Assembly: GCA_900073065.1 (NCBI GenBank)
Contig: FJOG01000031.1
Span: 171,404-235,403 of the forward strand
Source: Phialocephala subalpina
Taxonomy: Eukaryota > Ascomycota > Leotiomycetes > Helotiales > Mollisiaceae
Length of the DNA stretch: 64,000 nucleotides
Direction: 5' to 3'
In this document: in pieces, positions 25,801 through 35,262 of the stretch
Layout of the letters: each line of letters begins with the position of its first letter
How positions within the stretch are numbered: the first letter of the stretch is position 1
Translations under genes and position numbers: made by a program
Notes under the pieces: model-generated
What the model saw: only the letters and a program-made list of their open reading frames with translations
The model's database searches: none
Told to the model about the DNA's origin: nothing

Positions 25801-26330
25801 ACAAAGCTAGATGGCACCGTATTCGGTGAAGTCGAGCTCGATAGGCCAATTGATGTGGAGCCTATATTGCTGGCGGATACCGAAGGCGAGGAGAGTAGTT
25901 GGACGTGCGAAGATGCAGAGCTGAAGAGAGAAAATGAGCTTAACAAGGACATTGTATCCAAAGAAGATGCCGAGACCGAAGATATGCTGCTGGAAGGTAT
26001 GATACTGTGAAGCGTCGATACCGAAGTCGTTAACCACGTAACCTTGTTGACTGAAACTAGCGATGTTTCAGCTATAGATATAGATGGCGTGGCAGAAGAG
26101 GAAGAGGAGGATGTAGAAGAGAGCACGTTGAAAGCTGTGCTCCCACACTCCCAGAACTCTGCCTGGGTAGCGACATTGCCTCCGGACAGAGTAAAGGTTG
26201 AGTATATGGGATTGCCATTGACAAGTAGTCTACCAATGTATTAGAAACAATCACAAACAAGAATTTCTACGTACACATTTCCTAACAGAAAGAGCACAGT
26301 CTGGAGGCGGTTGGGGGGTCGAAAGATCAT
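7887..26330 (-). CDS. Giant Ser/Thr-rich GPI-type cell-surface protein (~6,132 aa)
   Basis: An uninterrupted 18.3-kb exon (26229-7887) is joined, in my model, to a short first exon (26330-26275) by a 45-nt intron (GTACGT..CTAATAC..TAG, phase 2). The N-terminus MIFRPPNRLQTVLFLLGN then resembles a signal peptide. Approximate order of parts: Ser/Thr-rich 60-940; compact domain 940-1,100; second compact domain 1,160-1,300; SSSxx repeats 1,430-3,800; Ser/Thr stalk with spaced aromatic N-glycosylation motifs 3,960-5,620; YTT..TSC..TNCP motifs near 5,700; Pro-rich segment near 5,800; Cys-containing segment 5,890-5,950; and a final hydrophobic tail after SSSKSEGG typical of a GPI-anchor signal. The compact domains resemble DUF7908-type domains of fungal wall proteins (from memory). 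The likely role is a wall-linked adhesin or structural glycoprotein. Exon 1 is the least certain part; the ORF itself is certain. Confidence 0.8.
14890..22000 (-). repeat. Coding tandem SSSxx repeat array of the giant protein
   Basis: About 7.1 kb encode an almost continuous run of short units such as SSSLVSSSSMV, alternating with ESS variants; Ser exceeds half of residues. Units are 5-6 residues, often paired as 11-residue blocks. The regularity is highest near 21.9-20.4 kb (protein N-terminal side) and drifts towards 15 kb. Such arrays change length by slippage and unequal recombination in fungal adhesin genes, and they would be heavily O-mannosylated. The opposite strand reads as acidic Glu/Asp/Leu frames up to 855 codons, a by-product of Ser codon choice. 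Confidence 0.85.
22395..23460 (-). other. Two compact non-repetitive domains inside the giant protein
   Basis: These two segments (23460-22990 and 22810-22395) break the Ser/Thr-rich background. Each contains a serine-rich-free stretch with GTMEIGGLF or GTLETNGLY, then FGPY, then LTWTNNQF or LIWTNSLF, then a GKVLVSFDGV or GTILVTFNGI strand. The repeated order shows an internal duplication. The pattern resembles the DUF7908-type domain of fungal wall proteins; that name is from memory. Function is unknown. They could be the ligand-binding or assembly heads of an otherwise stalk-like molecule. Confidence 0.6.
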
Positions 26331-27623
26331 TGTCCGTGAGGACGAGGTGGAGAGGAGAAGCGACACCAGCCACAAGTTGGCGAGGCCTTCGCAGGCTGAC
26401 TATCAGACAGTAACGAAGGTAAGCCCAGTATTGGGTGAAGTAAATCAAAGAACTTTGTTTCATGTGTTGGTGTTGATATCAGTTTGCGGTATGACCAGAA
26501 AACGAACGAAACGGGGGAACTTGGGTATATAAAGATACTTTGCGTGTTGGATTCCAGGGGGAAGGCGAGGCGAGGGGCGCGTCCACCTCGAGGAATTCCA
26601 AGGGGCGCACAAGGGGGCTCGCTTGAGTCAAGTACATTTGAGACATTTCCACTACGCGTGAAGATCCATATCATACCAGATAATCTGAGATACGCGACGG
26701 GGCACAAAAGTTGCGGGGGATGTAGCTACTGCTCAAAGCTGTGAAGCTTAACAGCCATCACAACACAGTTCATTGCCATGTACTTTGCACACAGTTCTCG
26801 CAAGTATCGTAGAGCTTTTGCTGCTACAATACGTACAATTTTCCATGTATGCAGCAGTGAAGGGGGTGAGCAATTCTGGACGGTTGACGCCACCCGTCAA
26901 ACGCGAGAATCCAACAAAAAACCTCCTCCCAGAAGTTTCGGCAGATTAAAATCGATCCAGAATGGAGAGAAAAGGGAGGAGGAATTCAGATGGCTCATGC
27001 ACGAGGAAAGGGAGAATTCAATTAGGAATCTGGATCTCTTAATTGACGCGTCGAATTGATGACTCTGTCAACAAATCGATGTATAACTTTCGCGTCTCCC
27101 TTTGCCTCCTTGGCGTCGACTTTATGTCTTCAAGAATGGCATTGTGGCCTTACGCCGGATCAGTGTGGATGAGGGGGATTTGAACATAGGAAATGCGCCC
27201 ACTGGGGAATTACATCGGGGCAACGAGGCAGGGTCGGGGTATATTTCAAAGCAAGGCAAAGGAGGCAAGGCAAGTTCAAGACACTTCACGATCAATGTGC
27301 AGATGCTTCATACGTTCAATGTCATTATGCTAGTGCAGTCCGTAACGCCTGCAAATCAGACCTCCAACGCCCGCTAAGTCGAGGATGTTTCCCCAGAGGC
27401 CACTAAATAAGTGCGCCATCATACATTCAGTGCGAAGAACTATCATGATAGTCCTTGCAAACCAAAGCCTTAAGCTTGGTATTCTGCGTTGTCGAAATCT
27501 GAGTGCTTTCCATAAGCCTGCCAAAATCAACGGTGGGGGTATATTCGCACTCTCGCATTTTTTGCTGTGACGAAGGGACGGAAAATCAGTACTCGATACA
27601 ATGGCCTGGACAGCTGTCGACGA
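26331..27623. other. Intergenic region between giant gene and med19
   Basis: About 1.3 kb containing the promoter of the giant gene and the 3' flank of med19. Only short unsupported frames are present. No repeat or RNA gene was recognised. Confidence 0.45.
26523..26534 (-). promoter_or_regulatory. Possible TATA element of the giant gene
   Basis: On the minus strand this reads CTTTATATACCC, about 195 bases upstream of the proposed ATG at 26330. It is a candidate only. It could equally be irrelevant, because the transcript start is not known. Confidence 0.3.
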
Positions 27624-28812
27624 TCAAGCTCCGACCATTCCAGGACCGTAGCTATTGTGTCGAACAGGAGCCGATGGGTAACCGTGACCGGGAGTATTCT
27701 TCGCTGTGTGAGCTAATGCAGACACAACTAATGAAGTGTGAGACGAACCTTCTTAGGACGCTTTCTGTTACCACCCCTCTCGTCAGCATCGCCGCCGGTA
27801 GAATATCCGACCTCGTGAGCGTCATCATCAACGTACCCCTCTCCGTAGCCCTCAAAACTGTCATCACCATATCCGCGCTTCTTCGTAGCTCGCTGTGGGC
27901 GGGACTTTTCGGATGCGATAGTTCGTGATACTCCAGCTGCCTGTGGACGTGCCGCCTTTGCACCATTGACTGCCTTTGCTGGCTCTGCCTTATCTGCCAT
28001 ATCTCCAAGTACAGAAGCATCCCACATCGTCTTTGGTATCGTGCCTTTGGACATCGTGAAAGCCTTACTGAGAACACTATCATCCAGCCCCAAGCCATTC
28101 TCAATCTCCTTGCCTCGAGTATGCTCAGCATCCCATTCCTCGGCTGGCGCAATCATCATCATGAATAAGGACTCGGGTGAATCGAACTCTCGCTTTTGGG
28201 AATCGAATTGGCCACTCACGCCATGAGTCTTGATGTGATTCTTGTAGGTCTTTCGGAGCTTGATACCCTTTGAATGGCCATCCGGACCAAATCGTGCAAC
28301 CGACTCCGCGAGATCATTTAGACCATACATCGGGAACAAGTCATCGCAGAGCGAAGGCTGGCTTGGGTTGTGTGCTACATATCACGTCCGTGTTAACCAA
28401 GTTCTGCAAAGAATTGCGAAGGGCTTGAGTTATACAGCGCCTGGAATACTAGACCAGGGAGTGGCAGATCTGCGTGAAAGAAAAAAGCCTTACCACGTCT
28501 GCAGAGCAGGTATTTATCGCCAACGTCCAAATGAAGGTCGTCGATACTGACTCGGCTCTTCTCGACATGGGCCTTCTTCTGCTCTCGATCTCCATTGTCC
28601 TCAATATCCCGCTTGCGCTTGTTAGAGACTTCGTCAATCTGCATTGCATCGGGTACCATTTCCGAATTCAAGGAAGACATGCTGCCGTTGATACTGTGTG
28701 CGGGTGTAGGGAGGGAGTGGGTGGTTCTGGGTGAGGTCGAGGGTTTCGCAGGAAGCTCGTGGGAGGTATATGTCGATGGACTCTGTGGTGTTCTAGGGTG
28801 GCCAGACGACAT
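27624..28812 (-). CDS. med19: Mediator complex subunit 19 (Med19/Rox3)
   Basis: The three-exon model is 28812-28494, 28374-27749 and 27698-27624, giving 339 aa. Introns are 119 nt (GTAAGG..TAG) and 50 nt (GTTCGT..CTCAC..AAG). The product is the head-module subunit that links Mediator to RNA polymerase II transcription. Seen: an N-terminal Ser/Pro/Thr-rich segment, YLLCRR, then the signature LFPMYGLNDLAESVAR and LRKTYKNHIKTHGVSG, a helical region with DAEHTRGKEIENGL, and a C-terminal basic segment KRPKKN ending SYGPGMVGA, as in fungal Med19. The last exon was chosen because only splicing at 27748/27699 restores this family ending; reading straight on from exon 2 stops at 27728. ATG 28812 begins MSSGHPRTPQ; the same frame is open upstream but without family character. 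Confidence 0.85.
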
Positions 28813-29615
28813 ATCGGTCGAAGGTCGAGTATCTCGAGGTTTTGTGGAGGGTGGAAACAAAGGGTTTGCGGTTTCGTAATTTGCCGGCCAAAGGTGAGCG
28901 GACAAGAAAATGCGACTGTTTGCCAGATGCGCCAGCACTCGCCTCGAGCAACTGAACACCGAGGACTATGTCCTGGAGGACGCTTCGGACTCGCAGCTCG
29001 AAGTAGATTGTGCTCTCGATAGGTTTGCTCGACTCGTAGATGGGCGGAGGTAGGGTTCGTAGATAATGAGGAGATCGGTCGCAATCTGCGCGAAGGACGC
29101 CGAGGCTGCGCTGCTGCTATGTCGAGTACACCAGCATTCAACCTTCCCGATCGATACCAGCAATTCCTTGTATTCGTTGACCTGTCGACGAAGGGTTCGT
29201 GATGTCGTCGGTGGTGTTGTATGATCGTTGAAGTTCCAGATCGTCGGAATCGCCGTGCAAGTTGGACAAGGCGCCTAAGGCGCTAGTCAAATCAGTGGGG
29301 CTGAAGAGCACGTGAATGACCCAGACTTGGTGCGTGAATGAAAGAGCAAAGATGCTCTGAATTTGGCTTGGAAGTCAAAGGAATATCTCGAAATCAAAGA
29401 GTCGAAATCGAAGACCCAAGGCAAGAAATTTCTATGTCGTACGCTGAGTAGCATTTCCAGTTGATGTTCTCGATACCGGCTCGACTTGAAGTTCACGTCA
29501 AATGCGCTAGTCCATATCTAGAGTAGCGAGCGCTCTTTCCCATGAAAGTCTAAAAAAGTTTCGGATATCAAAATTTCGAGATCAGCCAAACGGCACTGCC
29601 AGAATTCAAGAAACC
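28813..29615. other. Divergent promoter region of med19 and nop4, with possible extra exon
   Basis: About 800 bases separate the two ATGs. Two overlapping minus-strand frames (29374-29138 and about 29260-28966) have protein-like composition, but I cannot connect them to a start codon. The interval must in any case carry the promoters of both flanking genes. Confidence 0.4.
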
Positions 29616-31985
29616 ATGGCAAAACGACAACGCGTCTCAGAAGACGGCGAAGCTGCTTCTGTCGATGTACCAGGAGATGCCCAAGACCCTCCATCCAAGA
29701 AAGCACGAAAAGAAACCAATGCCTCCGCTCAAAGAACCCTCTTCGTTCGCTCTCTGCCCGCAGTAGCAACCAGCGAAGCCCTCACCGAATTATTCTCTCA
29801 AAATTACCCTCTCAAGCATGCGACTGTTGTCCTTGATACCGAGACCAAGCAATCGAAAGGATATGGATTTGTCACTCTTGCAGATGCAGAAGATGCGCAG
29901 AGAGCTTTGGAGGAGTTCCATGGGCAGATGTTCATGGGCAGGAGGATGAATATCGAGATTGCGCAACCACGTTCACGAGAACTCAAGTCACAAGGCGCGA
30001 CTGGGAAGGTCAAGAGTCAGGTTTCTGCTGAAGCTGCGGCAGCGAAGAAGGCCAGAGAAGACAAATTGGCAGACGACCGCAAACCTTCGAAGCTGATTAT
30101 TCGAAATCTTCCTTGGAGTGTCAAGACACCAGAGCAATTGGCAGAATTGTTCAAGAAGTTTGGAAAGGTCAAGCATTCTACGTTACCAAAAATCAAGGAC
30201 GATACACAAGCTGGGTTTGGATTTGTGGTGTTCCGGACCAGAAGGCATGCTGAGAAGGCGTTAGCTTCTATTAATGGCACATTAGTAGACGGTAGAACGG
30301 TGGCTGTGGATTGGGCTGTTGATAAGAATGTTTGGGAGAGCCAGAAGAAGTCTGCCGGGGATAATGAGGAGGATGTGAAGGACGAGGAGACAGACGAAGA
30401 AGACAATGGCGCGAGAGTGGCCGACAAGCTGGCAGAGTCCGAGAATGAAGATGACGACGTCGCCAACTTCTTCAAGAATTTTGGCGACAACCTGGAATCC
30501 GAGGACGATGAGGAAGCAGAGAAGCTGGATACGGACGAGGCATTCAGCAGTGAGGATGAGGAGGAAGTTGAGGAGTGGGAAGACGAGAGTGATGATAATA
30601 TCGAGGAAGAGTCCGAGGAAGAAAAACCTAAGAAAGTTCTCATCACCGACAACTCTACAACCCTCTTCGTCCGAAATCTCCCATTCACGACCCTCGATGC
30701 AGACCTCAAAGAACATTTCAATCAATTTGGACCCGTCCGATACGCACGAGTCGTCATGGACCGAGCCACCGACCGACCAAAAGGCACAGGCTTTGTCTGC
30801 TTCTTCAACGTCGAAGACGCAGATGCCTGCTACCGAGGCGCACCCCGCGGCCAGCCAACCGGAGCAAACGCCATCGCCCCCAAAGTCAAACACTCCATTC
30901 TCGAGAACGAAAACGCCGACTCGACAGGTTCCTACACAATCGACGGCCGCATCCTCCAAATCGCCAAAGCAGTAGACCGAGACTCTGCATCCAAGCTCAC
31001 AGACACCGGCACGAATTTCCGCACAGAACGCGACAAGGACAAGCGGAAACTGTACCTTCTGTCAGAGGGTACTGTTGCATCTGGAACTCCACTCTACGAA
31101 ATGCTTGCACCGTCAGAAATCAAGATGCGCGAAGACTCCGCCATGCAGCGCAAGAAACTCATACAAAACAACCCCACACTCCATCTCTCGCTTACCCGCC
31201 TCTCAATCCGCAATCTCCCCCGAAACATCAATTCCAAAGACCTGAAAGCCCTTGCTCGTGAAGCAGTCGTTGGCTTCGCTAAAGATGTCAAAGATGGTAA
31301 ACGTGCACAATTATCCAAGGAAGAGGAATCCCGAGGAGGCGATGAATCAAAAGAAGCAGAGAAACAACGAAAAGCAAAAGGCAAAGGTATCGTCCGCCAA
31401 GCGAAGATTGTCTTTGAAGGTCGAGAAGGTGTCAAAATCCCCGAGGAAAGTGGAGCAGGTCGCTCTCGTGGCTATGGATTCGTCGAATACTCGTCACATC
31501 GCTGGGCACTCATGGGATTACGCTGGCTCAATGGTCACGCATTGACAAATGCCAGTGGGAAGAAACAGCGCTTGATCGTCGAGTTTGCGATTGAGAATGC
31601 GCAGGTGGTGCAAAGACGAAAAGAGAAGGAAGAAAAGGCTAGGTTGAGGAGTAAGGAGGTTATGGAGCTTAGAGAGAAGGGTGAGCTGCCGGAGAAGGAG
31701 AAGAAGGTTCTCACCAAGCCGGCGTTGATGAAGAAGACGAGGATGGGTATGAAGGGTAAGAAGGGGAGACCGGAGAAGCCTCAGAAGTCGTTTGAGAAGG
31801 TTGAGTATAAGCCTCAAGGGGATAAGAGGAAGCGAGATGGGAATGATGAGCTGGGCCCGAAGAAGAAGTTCGCGAAGGGGAAGGATGCTAAGCCAGCAGC
31901 GGCTTCTGACAAAGACGATAAGTTGAGGATCAAGGCTCAGATCATTCAGAAGAAGCGGATGGCGAGGAAGAATCGGAAGGGTTGA
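29616..31985 (+). CDS. nop4: Nucleolar RNA-binding protein Nop4 (RBM28-like), four RRMs
   Basis: Intronless, 789 aa. Nop4 (Nop77, human RBM28) is a nucleolar factor needed for 60S ribosomal subunit assembly and 27S pre-rRNA processing. Seen: a basic N-terminus; RRM1 at about 40-118 with TLFVRSLP and KGYGFVTL; RRM2 at 150-232 with LIIRNLPW and GFGFVVFR; a long acidic linker 245-325 rich in Glu/Asp; RRM3 at 337-445 with LFVRNLPF and GTGFVCFF; a divergent RRM4 at 525-640 with LSIRNLPR and RGYGFVEY; and a Lys/Arg-rich tail ending KKRMARKNRKG, consistent with nucleolar targeting. Length and domain order fit the fungal family. It is transcribed away from med19. Confidence 0.9.
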   Translation: MAKRQRVSEDGEAASVDVPGDAQDPPSKKARKETNASAQRTLFVRSLPAVATSEALTELFSQNYPLKHATVVLDTETKQSKGYGFVTLADAEDAQRALEEFHGQMFMGRRMNIEIAQPRSRELKSQGATGKVKSQVSAEAAAAKKAREDKLADDRKPSKLIIRNLPWSVKTPEQLAELFKKFGKVKHSTLPKIKDDTQAGFGFVVFRTRRHAEKALASINGTLVDGRTVAVDWAVDKNVWESQKKSAGDNEEDVKDEETDEEDNGARVADKLAESENEDDDVANFFKNFGDNLESEDDEEAEKLDTDEAFSSEDEEEVEEWEDESDDNIEEESEEEKPKKVLITDNSTTLFVRNLPFTTLDADLKEHFNQFGPVRYARVVMDRATDRPKGTGFVCFFNVEDADACYRGAPRGQPTGANAIAPKVKHSILENENADSTGSYTIDGRILQIAKAVDRDSASKLTDTGTNFRTERDKDKRKLYLLSEGTVASGTPLYEMLAPSEIKMREDSAMQRKKLIQNNPTLHLSLTRLSIRNLPRNINSKDLKALAREAVVGFAKDVKDGKRAQLSKEEESRGGDESKEAEKQRKAKGKGIVRQAKIVFEGREGVKIPEESGAGRSRGYGFVEYSSHRWALMGLRWLNGHALTNASGKKQRLIVEFAIENAQVVQRRKEKEEKARLRSKEVMELREKGELPEKEKKVLTKPALMKKTRMGMKGKKGRPEKPQKSFEKVEYKPQGDKRKRDGNDELGPKKKFAKGKDAKPAAASDKDDKLRIKAQIIQKKRMARKNRKG

Positions 31986-32292
31986 GATGTCAAGATTTGA
32001 TAGCTTGCTTGTTGAGTATGATACCACTTTTGTCATCTGAATGTCAAAAATACTTCTTGCTTTTGCCAATATAGCATGTTTCGTGATTGATCCTCACGTC
32101 TAGTAACGTTCACTCAGGTGCTTTCAGAACTCGGATCTATGCTGGAGTTGCTATCTTATCTCGGACATTCACATTTCCGTTTCATTAACTCCCTCTCTCG
32201 CTGGAGTATATCAGCCCCAGCGTGGTTGCTTGTTTATGATATACTCACTCTCATACTCAACCTCACAATACTGTTGCAAAAATCGAGCATAG
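31986..32292. other. Short intergenic region
   Basis: About 300 bases between nop4 and the next plus-strand gene. It includes the nop4 3' UTR and presumably the promoter of the next gene. Nothing distinctive was seen. Confidence 0.4.
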
Positions 32293-32885
32293 ATGGACAC
32301 AGACTTCAAACCCACTACCCTACCATCAACTCTTCCACTTCCAGCAACCACCATCCCGACACCATACTTCACTCCACCTGTCTCTCCTACCACAGCCCCA
32401 CCACCTCTAAACCCTTCCTCTCCAACCTACAAACTTCCATCACTATCCTTATCCCTATCCTCCCTCCCACCACCAACTCGCTTTCTCACTTCAACACCAA
32501 ATTCAATTTCGATATCAGCAAACCCAACAATCGATCCCCGCCGCTGGTGCGACCCTTGTAAGTGTTAGCCCCGTGAAATCATTTCATTCTATTTTACCAA
32601 AGGTATCTTCTCGAGATGCGCTCTCTCTATATACACTTGCACTCTTTAATACGTTTCAAGTATGCAAACCCCAAACTAACTCCAAAATCCTTCTTCACAG
32701 ATCCCAACCCCTCCACCACCCCCTTCACCTCCCAGCCCCCAATACCCAAGTTCAACACCAACCTAATAGAAGGATACCCCAGAGATCAGAACGTGAAATG
32801 GCGTCCTCGACCCGAACCAGCTGAGTATATGGGGGATTGGGAGCCTAGGTGGGATGAGGATGGGATTGGGGGGCGGTATCCTTGA
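32293..32885 (+). CDS. Small Pro/Ser-rich hypothetical protein, two exons
   Basis: The model is 32293-32557 joined to 32701-32885 across a 143-nt intron (GTAAGT..ACTAAC..TTCACAG), giving 149 aa. The splice signals are close to consensus and the downstream frame stays open, which supports the gene. The N-terminal half is rich in Pro, Ser and Thr (low complexity). The C-terminal half contains RRWCDPYPNPS and a Trp/acidic end (MGDWEPRWDEDGIGG). No signal peptide, membrane segment or known domain was seen. Function unknown. Confidence 0.6.
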
Positions 32886-33604
32886 GCGGATAGATAGAGA
32901 AGGGAGCGTGAGGGGAGGGGAGTGGAGGACAGGGGAGGGAGGGAATGATGGCTTTGGAGGCTTCGTTGGACTTTGTAGGAGTAAAGTATATATACAGTTA
33001 CAAGACCTTGTGAAGAGGAGAATCCAATAAACATACATCCGCCATGCCTAATGTTATATCTGCTTACTCGCCTACGTTTTTCGGCTAGGTATAACTGTCA
33101 ACCATGTATGCCGAGGCTGTAGCAAAGCGGTGAATATTCGCTAGTGGGTTGGGGTCTGTGTCGATTGTTAAGTAGCTAAGAAGACGTTAGACACCGTAGT
33201 GCTAATGTACGTCAGAAGCATATGGTCTATTTTCTCGAAGGCCTCTCAGGTCTGCGCAGACTTCTAGAAGCACCCACCAATTGACTAGGAGAGACTCACT
33301 ATAAGTGACAGGTGAGCGGCGTCGATCTTAGAGGTGAGATTCAAGAGCTGGTAGAGTCTCCAGCCGTGAAAGTGACTAAGAAATGTGATTTCGAGCTCCC
33401 TCGCGGAGTCGAAAAATTGTAACGTGTTACTGGGACTTGTCAGTGGAGGAAGTTATCGCATCGCACGAATATACGTACAGTACAGCGTTGCAACATCAAA
33501 GAAAACACCTTTCACCTCAAATTCATCTATCGCATCTAGATTGATTCCTTGGTGACTCTAATTCCCATCAATCCGATCTCATCTTGCCCCTCTCCACCCC
33601 GCTT
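32886..33604. other. Intergenic region, no gene seen
   Basis: About 720 bases between convergent genes, containing their 3' flanks. Only short minus-strand frames overlap the end of the small Pro-rich gene. No repeat was recognised. Confidence 0.4.
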
Positions 33605-34247
33605 TCACTCCTCCTCACCATCCTTCAAATCCCACCTCAGCCCCTCTCTCCACTCCTCGAAATCTCGCGGCCACCTTGCCGCCAACTCCAACCCAACCAC
33701 CCTCGCGCTAACACTCATCGCACCTTGCTTATCTCCAAACCTCCCACTCAAATCCCTCAACACCTCCTCCGCTCGCTCCTTCTCCATCCGGCCCAGAATT
33801 CTCAAAACAGTCTTAAATTTCAAATTCTGATTGATCAACTTCCTCCTTCTAGGCAATAATTCCATCTCTTTCTGTAACACATCGTAGACTGTTTGATTCC
33901 ATGCTGCCAGTTCCTCGCTGTGCCTCCAAGTCTTTACCGCTATTAAGAAGCTCTCGTTCGGTTTCGCTCGTAGCCTCAAGCTTTCTATTACCAAGCCGAA
34001 AGTCTTTTGCTCCTTCGTGATTGATTCGAAGAGTGATTTGTAGATGGGGATGAGGTGCGGCGCAGCTGGGAGGCGGTTGATGAGATGAATTCGAGGTGAG
34101 GGTTCGGTGAGAGGGCATGTTGATTAGGTCGGGATAGGTAGCTCGTATGTGTGTTAAGAGTGGTTGAAGAGGCGCTGTGTTTATAACGAGGGAGAGGCAG
34201 AGTTGGTGTGCTGGGTTTAAGACGAGGGCTTTTGGTTTCTTCTTCAT
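33605..34247 (-). CDS. Hypothetical protein with unresolved junction (intron or frameshift)
   Basis: A frame from ATG 34247 (MKKKPKALVLNPAHQ) looks coding for about 45 residues. A different frame then carries a coherent sequence from about 34130 to the stop at 33605, containing PIYKSLFESITKEQKTFGL, then many charged helices and an acidic end (DLKDGEEE). Together they would give about 200 aa. The junction lies near 34110-34180. No good 5' splice site was found, so either a weak intron or a one-base frameshift is possible. The second part lacks a usable ATG far upstream, so the two parts probably belong together. A TATTTAAG element sits just upstream of the ATG. Family not recognised. Confidence 0.45.
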
Positions 34248-34285
34248 CGCTGCAAGAGGTCGAGGAAGGAGGTTGGATGTTAGGA

Positions 34286-34306
34286 GCACGTGACGTGGCT
34301 TAAATA
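34286..34306 (-). promoter_or_regulatory. TATA-like box with adjacent CACGTGACG motif
   Basis: On the minus strand, TATTTAAG (34306-34299) is followed towards the gene by CCACGTCACGTGC, which contains an E-box (CACGTG) and a CRE-like half site. They lie about 40-60 bases upstream of ATG 34247. The arrangement is typical of a fungal core promoter. The bound factors are unknown. Confidence 0.4.
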
Positions 34307-34461
34307 CTCCTTGTCCGGCGGGAGTCGGTTCGAAGGTGATGACGTTGAGGAGTATGGGGACTGAGAGACTTATGTGTACCGGGTTCCGATATTTTGTAAA
34401 AGAGATGTTGAAGGCTAATGGCGGAGCATGAAGGAGTATGAAAGGAGTAGGGAACTCGAGA

Positions 34462-35036
34462 GAGGTTGGGATGAAAAAGTTGAAGCGGCCGCCCCCGCGA
34501 TCCCTGGCCAAGCGAGATGTCAAGGTCATCTATTAATAGCAAAGTATTATCAAGATCTTCATTCTAATTCCCAGCATTTCTGCCTTCTTCGAACGAGTAC
34601 AACGTGTGCTTAATATGCGTAAGTTAGGCTCTGTTATAGAATTGTTGGTTGGCCGCGAATTGTAGTGCAGCACTATTGAACCCCACCATGTCGCCAGCTT
34701 GGACTATACTTTCGGTATAAGTCGAAAGAGTCAACAGGGCGAGGAAGGTGTTGAAAACATTGGTTTTGAGGAAGCCACGCCAGCCAAGATTGAGGTGGAG
34801 TCCTCTGGTACCAATTGTATTTGCTGTTATTGTCCGTTAACTCCTTAGAATACACGGCGCGGAGCATTTGTAGCTTATGTCCAAGAAGTCAAAGAGCCAA
34901 AGGTTCTGCCATCTTGGGACGTTATGGAGTGCATAATGTTGGTATTGGAATAATTCAAAGATGAAAAGAAGTTGAGATGCGAGAGGTTGGGAATCTGAAG
35001 CGGCCGCCCCCACATTGCTCTTGCATGCAAGCGAAA
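34462..35036. repeat. Short diverged repeat pair with a shared GC-rich core
   Basis: Two stretches about 515 bases apart (34462-34522 and 34978-35036) share GAGAGGTTGGGA, then TGAAGCGGCCGCCCCC, then a looser GCAAGCGA-like end. Sequence between and around them is not obviously duplicated. It may be a fragment of a dispersed element. A weaker core (AAAGCGGCCGC) recurs near 40978. Confidence 0.45.
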
Positions 35037-35262
35037 CAGCAACCCTATTTCAGCCACAGCAGGAAATATTGTTCCAGCTGATTTCTTTCAAGTATCAGTG
35101 ATATCTTAAGTCGAATTCTGACTACATGGCGTGTTTTGATTGTCTAGTACAGTGCACCTAGTGAAAAGCTATGTAATACAAAGTCGAAGAGAAGCACCGC
35201 CCTTGTTTTTCGCCCCTTGTTTTCGGGAATCACCAGGAGAACCTCCTAAAGTCAAGTGAGGT
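34523..35262. other. Intergenic region without supported gene
   Basis: Between the hypothetical gene and the tannase gene there are only frames of about 60 codons or fewer, one overlapping the second copy of the short repeat. I see no gene. Confidence 0.4.

Noticed and set aside
29988..30959. Minus-strand frames of 225 and 234 residues within nop4
   Set aside because: They lie opposite the acidic linker of nop4; the Ser-rich composition is the complement of Glu/Asp codons.
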